Positions 4,773-10,498 of a DNA stretch of 10,498 nucleotides are shown here, piece after piece; position 1 is the first letter of the stretch; every line of letters starts with the position of its first letter. This stretch comes from Fibrobacteria bacterium GUT77. GTDB taxonomy: Bacteria > Fibrobacterota > Chitinivibrionia > Chitinivibrionales > Chitinispirillaceae. The notes beneath the pieces are model-generated. The model saw nothing but the letters and a program-made list of their open reading frames with translations. It made no database searches and was not told the origin of the DNA. The position numbers were made by a program, and so were the translations under genes. The stretch spans positions 1 through 10,498 of the forward strand of contig LIUJ01000213.1 in assembly GCA_001462255.1 (NCBI GenBank). The letters are read 5' to 3'.

Positions 4773-5861
4773 ATGTCGCTCAAGAAGTTAGGCCCCGCCA
4801 AGTGGCGGGTTATGGTGTCTGTCCGCGACAAAAACAAGGGTTATCCCATCTCCAAGCAGGTCACCGTCGTGGGTTCGCGCTCCGAGGCTGTGCTTGCCGA
4901 GGCGGATATCCTTGCCAAGTTGCGGGCACAGGTAAGTTCTTTGAAAACAGTTAGCGTCAGTACATTCGGCGACGCAATCACGTTGTACCGCGAGCGGTTA
5001 CACGCCACAGGCAAGGAATCGCACAGCCACATGCGTTCGGTCGATTACATACAGCGTGAGTTCGGGCACATACCGCTTGTGGAATTGCCCGACCGCTTTG
5101 AATCGTACTTGCGGGTGATGATGGCTTCCCAAACGCGGTTTGGCAAGAAACACACCGGCGCGATGTCGAATCGCCTCATTGTCGTTGTCAAGGCGGTTTT
5201 CAATCGGCTTGTCGACCTTGAACTGATTGACCGCAATCCGATTACAAAGGTGCGTTTCCCCATGCTCAAACTGCGTGCGCGCGACAATTACCTGTCGCCG
5301 GAGGAGCGGTTACGGCTATACTCCGCCATTCAAGAAACCCGCCCGGAATTCTTGCCGTTGGTGATGTACATGATGGTTGTCCCGTGCCGTGTGTCGGAAT
5401 TGACAACGGCGCGGAGAGAGCAGTATAGTCCGATAAACAACACCATCTACATTCCCGACAGCAAAACAGGCGTCCCTATGTACAAACCCGTGCCCGAAGA
5501 GATGAGGGGATACTTTATCTCCATCCCTGACGATTGTCCGTGGTTGTTCTATAAGACGGTGAACGGTAAGTATGAGCCATGGCATAGTTACCGTAATGCG
5601 TGGGACGCTGTTTTGCGTAAGGCGGGAATAGCCAAACTGCATGTCCATGACCTCCGGCACATCAGCGCCACAGACTTATTAACGGCGGGGAACCCGGAGC
5701 GCGTCATCATGGAAATTGCGGGTTGGAATTCGCCGATGCTGTCTACATATTACCACAAAAACAGTCTCGTCGCCGCCCAAACTATCCGCTTTGGAAGGGA
5801 ACCGCTACAAAACCACTACAAGCCACTACAAAACCGCTACAAAGCGTGTAATTCGATGTAA
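4773..5861 (+). CDS. int: Tyrosine recombinase / phage integrase
   Basis: The 362-residue protein is a full-length tyrosine integrase. The first ~60 residues look like an arm-binding domain (KWRVMVSVRDKNKGYPISKQV). A SAM-like core-binding domain runs from about 62 to 160, and the catalytic domain from about 170 to 335. Catalytic residues are visible: Arg206 (PCRVSEL), Lys231 (DSKTG), His292 and Arg295 in HDLRH, Trp318 in GW at the second His/Trp position, and the nucleophile Tyr326 (or Tyr327) in TYYHK. It would integrate and, with an excisionase, excise the element at att sites. The last 20 residues contain a repeated PLQNHYK/PLQNRYK, produced by DNA repeats that may themselves be binding sites. 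It is the last gene before the chromosomal flank. Confidence 0.93.
   Translation: MSLKKLGPAKWRVMVSVRDKNKGYPISKQVTVVGSRSEAVLAEADILAKLRAQVSSLKTVSVSTFGDAITLYRERLHATGKESHSHMRSVDYIQREFGHIPLVELPDRFESYLRVMMASQTRFGKKHTGAMSNRLIVVVKAVFNRLVDLELIDRNPITKVRFPMLKLRARDNYLSPEERLRLYSAIQETRPEFLPLVMYMMVVPCRVSELTTARREQYSPINNTIYIPDSKTGVPMYKPVPEEMRGYFISIPDDCPWLFYKTVNGKYEPWHSYRNAWDAVLRKAGIAKLHVHDLRHISATDLLTAGNPERVIMEIAGWNSPMLSTYYHKNSLVAAQTIRFGREPLQNHYKPLQNRYKACNSM
5802..5844 (+). repeat. Four tandem CCRCTACAAAA repeats at the integrase 3' end
   Basis: Copies are CCGCTACAAAA (5802-5812), CCACTACAAG (5813-5822), CCACTACAAAA (5823-5833) and CCGCTACAAAG (5834-5844). The period is 10-11 bases, about one helical turn, so all copies face the same side of the DNA. 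They lie inside the integrase gene near the presumed element border and could be arm-type binding sites for integrase or excisionase. That role is inference. Confidence 0.6.
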
Positions 5862-5874
5862 CTTGATGTAACTT
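5855..5874 (+). repeat. Direct repeat GATGTAACTT x2 overlapping the integrase stop
   Basis: GATGTAACTT occurs twice head to tail (5855-5864 and 5865-5874), and the integrase TAA lies in the first copy. This marks the end of element coding and is a candidate attachment-core region. The second att copy needed as proof would lie left of the window. Confidence 0.5.
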
Positions 5875-5899
5875 GTTGAGGCAATAAAAAACATTAAAA

Positions 5900-5938
5900 A
5901 CCCTTTAAAACACGCCAAAAACGCTGTTTTTATAGGGT
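5900..5938. terminator. Hairpin between integrase and lgt, possible terminator
   Basis: ACCCTTTAAAA (5900-5910) can pair with TTTTATAGGGT (5928-5938), 10 of 11 positions, around a 17-base loop. A smaller AAAAAC-GCT-GTTTTT hairpin (5917-5931) competes with it. No T-run follows on the + strand; the A-rich stretch before it would be the T-run for a - strand transcript. As a + strand terminator it is therefore weak. The rest of the 145-base gap (5862-6006) holds only a TATGAT at 5966-5971 without a good -35. Confidence 0.3.
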
Positions 5939-6006
5939 AAGAGGTAACGAGGCCAAATACTAATTTATGATTTTACTCTGACTTTTTCAAAAGGACTATC
6001 TGTTCT

Positions 6007-6837
6007 ATGCACCCGACCTTATTTCACGTCTTTTCGTTTCCGGTACCCTCATACGGAACGATGTTGGCGCTCTCTTTTTTGAGCGGGATCTTGCTCTCCA
6101 TGTACTTCGCCAAGCAACGGGGGCTTAGCCCGGACGCGGTGTCGGACGCGGGACTTTACCTTATAGTATCCGCTATAGTCGGCGCACGCTTATACTATGT
6201 TATGACGCATTTCAGCGAGTTTTGTCCGCCGCAAGGCAGTCTGCTTGATATCGTCAACCCGTTTCAGAACGGACGTATCGGGATCAGCGGGCTTGTTATG
6301 TACGGCGGGTTCATCGCGGCTATCGTCACTACGGCTCTGTTTTTCAAAATTAAGAAGCTACCCATCCTGCCGTATTTGGACGTGTACTCACCGGGCGTCG
6401 GGCTTGGGATCGCGCTTACCCGCGTAGGGTGCTTTCTCAACGGGTGTTGCTACGGGTTGGCGACTAAGGCGGGGAGCGTCCTATCTGTAAGTTACCCGAT
6501 TGTCAAGCCGTTATCTCCTGCCGGTTACTATCAGCACGTGGAGTTGGGCGGCGCTACGGGATTGTTGCCGACGCAGTTATTCGAATCCGCCGGGGGAATA
6601 ATAATTGCCGTCACGCTGTATTTGATCGGCAGGAGTAAATTCTATTTTACGGGATTGCAGTTTTATTTACTCGTGGTGATGTACGCGGTGCTACGCTTTT
6701 TTATCGAATCGGTACGCTATATAGAAACGCAAAAGATAGGGCCTTTTTCGCATAACCAGTTGATATGTATTGTTTTGTTTTTGGTATTCGGCGGGATTAT
6801 TATCAGAAAATTTACGTCTATCCGGCCCGCCCATTAA
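6007..6837 (+). CDS. lgt: Prolipoprotein diacylglyceryl transferase
   Basis: The 276-residue integral membrane enzyme moves a diacylglyceryl group from phosphatidylglycerol to the lipobox cysteine of prolipoproteins, the first step of lipoprotein maturation. About seven membrane segments are visible, starting at residues 16-34. Family landmarks are GARLYYV (59-65), GLVMYGGFI (95-103), the signature-region TRVGCFLNGCCYG (138-150, with the key Arg139 and Asn145), PTQLFES (188-194) and RFFIESVR (230-237). Length is typical. A short AAAAGGA site precedes the ATG at 6007, with somewhat long spacing. It is chromosomal housekeeping and gives the outer edge of the inserted element. The 56-base gap to the efflux genes may or may not separate transcripts. 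Confidence 0.95.
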   Translation: MHPTLFHVFSFPVPSYGTMLALSFLSGILLSMYFAKQRGLSPDAVSDAGLYLIVSAIVGARLYYVMTHFSEFCPPQGSLLDIVNPFQNGRIGISGLVMYGGFIAAIVTTALFFKIKKLPILPYLDVYSPGVGLGIALTRVGCFLNGCCYGLATKAGSVLSVSYPIVKPLSPAGYYQHVELGGATGLLPTQLFESAGGIIIAVTLYLIGRSKFYFTGLQFYLLVVMYAVLRFFIESVRYIETQKIGPFSHNQLICIVLFLVFGGIIIRKFTSIRPAH

Positions 6838-6893
6838 TTATATTACTATAATTTAGTACGTTTCGCAAACTTCGCAAATAAGGAACCACACTT
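6838..6893 (+). promoter_or_regulatory. Putative promoter/operator of the efflux genes
   Basis: The gap holds a perfect TATAAT (6847-6852) in an AT-rich run, followed by two direct copies of TTCGCAAA (6862-6869 and 6871-6878) 9 bases apart, then AAGGA before the ATG at 6894. No good -35 hexamer is seen at 17 bases, so the promoter is tentative. The repeats lie where a repressor would block transcription. Confidence 0.35.
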
Positions 6894-8093
6894 ATGAAAA
6901 TTACGTTGAATAGGCCGGGTAAAATCCTCCTTTTCGCCGTTTTTTCGGCTGTTTTCGGCGTTTTGGCTGTCTGCGGGTCGTCCGGCGGAGACAGCGTTAA
7001 GGGCGGGACGCAACCGGTTCAGAAGTCGGCGTCCGGCGGCGCGGGTGGCGGGATGCGGCAACAGGGGCCGGTGCCGGTGGAGACGGCGGAGGTCGCTACG
7101 CGCCAAATGGTCGACGTCCGCGAGTTCGCCGGTACGGTCAAGGCCGCCTATACCTACGTGATCTCCGCCAAGGTCGGCGGGCGCCTATTATCCTTAAATA
7201 AGCGCATAGGCGATGTCGTCGCGGCAAACGAATCCATCGGGCGGATAGACGACACGGAATTTCGCAACACGCTCGACGAGGCGCAAACGCAGGTACGCGT
7301 CAGCCGCGCTTCCCTCGAGGAGGCCAAGGCGCAGTTGACCTACACGGAGCGCGAGTTGGAGCGAACCAAAGGCTTGGTGAGCAAGGGCATAGCCTCGCAA
7401 TCGGAGCTCGACGCCCAGGAGACGCAGATGGAGACGCAGAGGTCGCGCCACGAGTTGGCAAAGGCGCAGTTGGAGCAACGGCAGGTCGTACTAAGCCAAG
7501 CCAAGACTAATTTTGAGTACACGCAGATAAGGGCGTTGCAGGGCGGCTTCGTGGCCGTGCGCCACGTGGACGGCGGAACGCTGTTGTCCGTAGGTAGCCC
7601 CATAGTAACCGTAGTAGGCTTAGACACGGTCTTCGTGGAGTTAGCCGTAACGGAGAAGGACTATCAGAGCATAAAGCCGGGAAAGACCGCGTCCGTATCA
7701 ACCGACGCCATTCCGGGGCAAACTTTCGAGGGTGTCGTCTACCGCATGGCCCCCTACTTCCAGTCCGCTTCCCGCACCGCGACGGTGGAGGTGGCGTTGA
7801 AAAACAACGCGAGGCTGCTGAAGCCGGGCATGTTCGCTCGTATCAACATAAAGTTGAACGAGGACGGCGCCGCGAGGGTAGTCCCGTCCCAGGCGTTGAT
7901 AGAGAAAGACGGAAAATACTCGCTGTTCGTAATAGGGGACTCGGCCACGGTAAAAAATATTCCAGTACAAGTGGGAATAAACGACGGAACATTCGCTCAA
8001 ATTTTATCACCGTCAAATTTAGACGGGAAAGTAGTAACGTTAGGTCAGCACTTATTAAAATCGGGGTCAAAAGTGATTATACCTAACGGATAA
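6894..8093 (+). CDS. RND efflux periplasmic adaptor (membrane fusion protein)
   Basis: The 399-residue AcrA/HlyD-family adaptor would bridge the inner-membrane pump encoded next door and an outer-membrane channel. An N-terminal basic and hydrophobic export signal (residues 1-26) is followed by Cys27 in VLAVC, a possible but non-ideal lipobox because -1 is Val. A Gly/Ser-rich linker follows to about 55. Then come the first lipoyl half (ISAKVGGRLLSL...GRIDD, 90-120), a long coiled-coil hairpin (about 124-205, rich in E, A, Q and R), the second lipoyl half (to about 242) and a beta-barrel (245-320, with KPGKTASVSTDAIPGQTFEG). A membrane-proximal domain (330-399, ending in LKSGSKVIIPNG) closes it. 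Length is typical. The pump gene starts 8 bases after its stop. No outer-membrane partner is in view. Confidence 0.93.
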   Translation: MKITLNRPGKILLFAVFSAVFGVLAVCGSSGGDSVKGGTQPVQKSASGGAGGGMRQQGPVPVETAEVATRQMVDVREFAGTVKAAYTYVISAKVGGRLLSLNKRIGDVVAANESIGRIDDTEFRNTLDEAQTQVRVSRASLEEAKAQLTYTERELERTKGLVSKGIASQSELDAQETQMETQRSRHELAKAQLEQRQVVLSQAKTNFEYTQIRALQGGFVAVRHVDGGTLLSVGSPIVTVVGLDTVFVELAVTEKDYQSIKPGKTASVSTDAIPGQTFEGVVYRMAPYFQSASRTATVEVALKNNARLLKPGMFARINIKLNEDGAARVVPSQALIEKDGKYSLFVIGDSATVKNIPVQVGINDGTFAQILSPSNLDGKVVTLGQHLLKSGSKVIIPNG

Positions 8094-8101
8094 GGGAAAA
8101 A

Positions 8102-10498
8102 ATGTCAAAAGAATCGCCGATAATATCCTTCACCGTCCACCGCCCCGTTTTGACCACGGTCATCTATTTGGTGATCTTGGTAATGGGAATTTTTTCCCTC
8201 ACCCGTCTCCCCATCGACCTGATGCCGGAGATCACTATGCCGACCATCACGGTCATCACCACCTACGAGAACGCGGGGCCGTTAGAAGTCGAGGAGCTCA
8301 TATCGCGCCCCATAGAATCGGCTCTTTCGGCGTTGCAGGGAATTGAGGAGATCACCTCCACCTCCACCGAGGGGCGTAGCGTGGTTCGCGTGACCTTTCC
8401 GTGGGGAACCGACCAGGAGGCGGCGGTCAACGATATGCGCGACCGCATCGACAGAATTCTCGGAGCGTTGCCCGACGGCGTCGACAGGCCGCTAATCCGC
8501 AAGTTCGACGTGTCGGCTATGCCCATTCTAAACCTCGGCGTAATGGCGCAGGACAAAGATATAAACGAATTGCAGCAGATACTTGAAGATCAGGTGCAGT
8601 ACCGGTTGGAACGCGTGCCGGGGGTAGCCACCGTAGACATCCGCGGCGGGCGCAAGAAGCAGGTGCAGGTGGCGCTTAGGGCGTCGAGCATGGAGGCTTA
8701 CGGGATATCCACCGACATGGTGGTAGCCGCTTTGCAACGAGAGAATAAAAACGTTCCGGCCGGTTCCATAGAGACCGGCAACCGCGACGTGGTGGTCCGC
8801 ACGCTCGCGGAGTATTCCGGCGTGGGCGACGTGGCGGGTACGGTGGTCACGGTGAAGGACGGCGTGCCGGTGCGCCTCGGGGACATCGCGGACGTTTTCG
8901 ACGGGTACGAGGAGGTCAAGTCGCTCGTGCGCATAAACGGGCAACCGGGCATCCGCCTAGCGATAAGCAAGCAATCGGGGAGCAATACGGTGGCGGTGGC
9001 CAACGGGGTAAAGCGCGAGGCGCGGCGGATAAACCAAGACATTCCCGGCATAGAGATGATTACGCTCATAGACAACGCCGTGTACGTGGAACGCGCCATG
9101 ATGTCGGTGACGCAGTCGCTGTTATTAGGCGGCGCGATCGCCATTTTGATACTGCTGCTCTTCCTACGCAATATCTCAACTACCATAATAATAAGTACGG
9201 CCATTCCGATTTCCGTGATCGCCACTTTCGCGCTCGTCTACTTTTGCGGCTTTACGCTAAACATGATGACCTTCGGCGGGTTGGCGCTCGGCATAGGCAT
9301 GTTGCTTGACAACGCCATTGTGGTATTGGACAATATTTATCATAAACGGGAACACGGCGTGGCCGCGTACGAGGCCGCCACGACAGGAGCGAGCGAGGTG
9401 TGGGCGGCGGTAACGGCGAGCACGCTGACTACGCTTGTCGTGTTTATCCCCGTGATCTTTATGCGCGGTATGTCCGGCGTAATGTTTCAGGCATTGGCCT
9501 ACGTTGTGGCTTTCTCGCTTATCTGCTCCCTCTTCGTGGCGCTTACGCTTGTCCCGATGCTTTCGGCGAGATATTTGAGCGCCAAAAGTTTGCACCATGA
9601 GGGAAATTCCATAGTATCGCGCGTCTTTCGCGTCTCCGAGGCGTTTTACGTGGCGGTGGAGCACAAGTACAGGGGGCTTATACACTGGGCGTTGCACAAC
9701 CGCGTAAAGGTGATCGTCACGGTCGCGGCGCTTTTCATCGCGGCCTTCGCGGCGTTGCCGCTTGTGGGCGTGGAACTCATGCCGGCGACCGACGAGAGCG
9801 AAGTGCGCGTTAATATCGAGATGGAGGTAGGAACGAAGCTGGCGCGGTTGGACGAGACGGTGAAGAAGGTGGAAGATATCATTAATAAGGAAGTGCCGGA
9901 GGCAATTTACACGCTGTCGAACATCGCTCAGAGCGGCGGGTTCATGTCGTCGGGCGCCAACACGGCGCAGTTGCGCGTGGCCTTGGTTCCGGTCGCGCAA
10001 CGCGAGCGCTCCTCGGCGAAGGTGGCCTCCGATTTGCGTCCGAAACTTGCCGGACTGCCGGGTACGACAATCCGCGTTCGCGAGGGTCAGGGAATGTTTT
10101 TGATGCGGATGGGAACGAACACCGATCAGGCCATAGGAATAGAGATACGCGGCTACGATTTGCAGACCGGCCAAACGCTGGCGCAGCAGATAAGCGCGGC
10201 GGTGCACGACGTAGACGGAATAACCGACGTGCAGATAAGCCGCGAGGCCGGTATGCCGGAGTACCGCGTTCGCATTGATAGAAACAAAGCGGCGGAGCTC
10301 GGACTCACGGCCACCGCTATCGGCAACACCGTTCAAACGGCGATGGGCGGCACCGCGGCGACAAAGGTGCGCTTAGACGGCAAGGAATACGAAGTGCTGG
10401 TGCGCCTGTCGGAAGCCGACAGGAAGAGCGTTGACAATATCAACAATTTATCGGTGCTCAACACCGCCCAACAACCGGTGGCGTTGCAGAGCGCCGCG
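8102..10498 (+). CDS. RND multidrug efflux pump, HAE1/AcrB type (cut by window edge)
   Basis: The frame is open from ATG 8102 to the last base, giving 799 codons with no stop; a full pump has about 1000-1050 residues, so the C-terminal quarter is missing. The first membrane helix (about residues 14-33) leads into the porter region with LPIDLMPEITMPTITV. A second helix bundle spans about 338-490 and includes the transmembrane segment GIGMLLDNAIVVLDNI, in which Asp403 matches one of the two proton-relay aspartates of AcrB while the other is Asn404, a variant common in this branch. The second porter half begins near residue 540 (GVELMPATDESEVRVNIEME). AAGGG at 8092-8096 overlaps the adaptor stop and is 5 bases from the ATG, so the two are co-translated. 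It would export drugs or other toxic compounds using the proton gradient; the substrate is unknown. Confidence 0.95.
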   Translation, partial: MSKESPIISFTVHRPVLTTVIYLVILVMGIFSLTRLPIDLMPEITMPTITVITTYENAGPLEVEELISRPIESALSALQGIEEITSTSTEGRSVVRVTFPWGTDQEAAVNDMRDRIDRILGALPDGVDRPLIRKFDVSAMPILNLGVMAQDKDINELQQILEDQVQYRLERVPGVATVDIRGGRKKQVQVALRASSMEAYGISTDMVVAALQRENKNVPAGSIETGNRDVVVRTLAEYSGVGDVAGTVVTVKDGVPVRLGDIADVFDGYEEVKSLVRINGQPGIRLAISKQSGSNTVAVANGVKREARRINQDIPGIEMITLIDNAVYVERAMMSVTQSLLLGGAIAILILLLFLRNISTTIIISTAIPISVIATFALVYFCGFTLNMMTFGGLALGIGMLLDNAIVVLDNIYHKREHGVAAYEAATTGASEVWAAVTASTLTTLVVFIPVIFMRGMSGVMFQALAYVVAFSLICSLFVALTLVPMLSARYLSAKSLHHEGNSIVSRVFRVSEAFYVAVEHKYRGLIHWALHNRVKVIVTVAALFIAAFAALPLVGVELMPATDESEVRVNIEMEVGTKLARLDETVKKVEDIINKEVPEAIYTLSNIAQSGGFMSSGANTAQLRVALVPVAQRERSSAKVASDLRPKLAGLPGTTIRVREGQGMFLMRMGTNTDQAIGIEIRGYDLQTGQTLAQQISAAVHDVDGITDVQISREAGMPEYRVRIDRNKAAELGLTATAIGNTVQTAMGGTAATKVRLDGKEYEVLVRLSEADRKSVDNINNLSVLNTAQQPVALQSAA

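Larger units (their letters stand above)
1..5874. mobile_element. Right-hand part of an integrated phage or phage-like element
   Basis: The stretch carries a phage-type recombination module (Gp157-family protein, Sak4-like ATPase, SSB-like protein), a VRR-NUC nuclease, a C5 DNA methyltransferase, an excisionase-like protein and a tyrosine integrase, all co-directional with overlaps or very short gaps. The integrase is the last gene and is followed by short tandem repeats and then by lgt, a housekeeping gene, so the right border is put near the end of the integrase. No capsid, terminase, portal or tail gene is in view, so a complete prophage, a remnant or another integrative element all remain possible. 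The left end lies outside the window. The exact border is inference, because no second att copy can be seen. Confidence 0.75.

Noticed and set aside
9296..9343. Asp-Asn instead of Asp-Asp in the pump's proton-relay helix, considered as an inactivating change
   Set aside because: As far as I know, the DN form is common in functional HAE1-type pumps outside the AcrB subgroup, so it is ordinary variation.
9257..10336. 359-codon open frame on the - strand
   Set aside because: It is antisense to the RND pump, whose frame is strongly family-like. The - strand product is rich in His and Arg with no recognisable domain and no good ribosome binding site, as expected for a shadow of GC-biased codons.
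1..10498. CRISPR array, tRNA, rRNA or insertion sequence
   Set aside because: No regularly spaced long repeats, no cloverleaf-like sequence, no rRNA similarity and no transposase frame were seen.

Overview
The window joins two kinds of DNA. Positions 1 to about 5874 look like the right end of an integrated phage or phage-like element. Positions about 6007 to 10498 look like ordinary chromosome of a Gram-negative (diderm) bacterium. All supported genes are on the + strand and tightly packed. Taxonomy is inference: a FISUMP (Fibrobacter succinogenes major paralogous) domain protein, clear Shine-Dalgarno sites (which argue against typical Bacteroidota) and an RND efflux operon fit Fibrobacterota or a relative, but nothing here proves it.

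Element, left to right: a small Cys-containing protein; a recombination/replication module made of a Gp157-family protein, a Sak4-like P-loop ATPase and a single-stranded-DNA-binding protein with an SSB-type DDLPF tail; a short unknown protein; a cytoplasmic-looking FISUMP protein; a stand-alone VRR-NUC nuclease; a C5-cytosine DNA methyltransferase; a small excisionase-like helix-turn-helix protein; and a tyrosine integrase that ends at the element border. Four of these genes share a near-identical ribosome binding site, AAAGAAAGGG. The 3' end of the integrase and the bases just after it hold two sets of roughly 10-bp tandem repeats, a plausible attachment or arm-site region.

The most striking signal is at 3425-4522. 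The methyltransferase gene (3430-4470) is almost entirely overlapped by a second, longer open frame of 365 codons. Its ATG lies five bases upstream of the methyltransferase ATG, is better spaced from the shared GGAGGG site, and its TGA overlaps the ATG of the helix-turn-helix gene. The protein read in that frame (MSWTISNALM... to ...LNPRWVEWLM...) resembles a family I remember from many phages. The locus may therefore be a true dual-coding gene pair.

Chromosomal part: lgt (prolipoprotein diacylglyceryl transferase), then an RND efflux pair, a periplasmic adaptor and an inner-membrane HAE1/AcrB-type pump. The pump gene runs off the right edge with 799 codons visible. A short AT-rich gap with two TTCGCAAA repeats precedes the efflux genes and may hold their promoter and operator. 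No tRNA, rRNA, CRISPR array or insertion sequence was seen, and no gene-free stretch exceeds about 150 bases.
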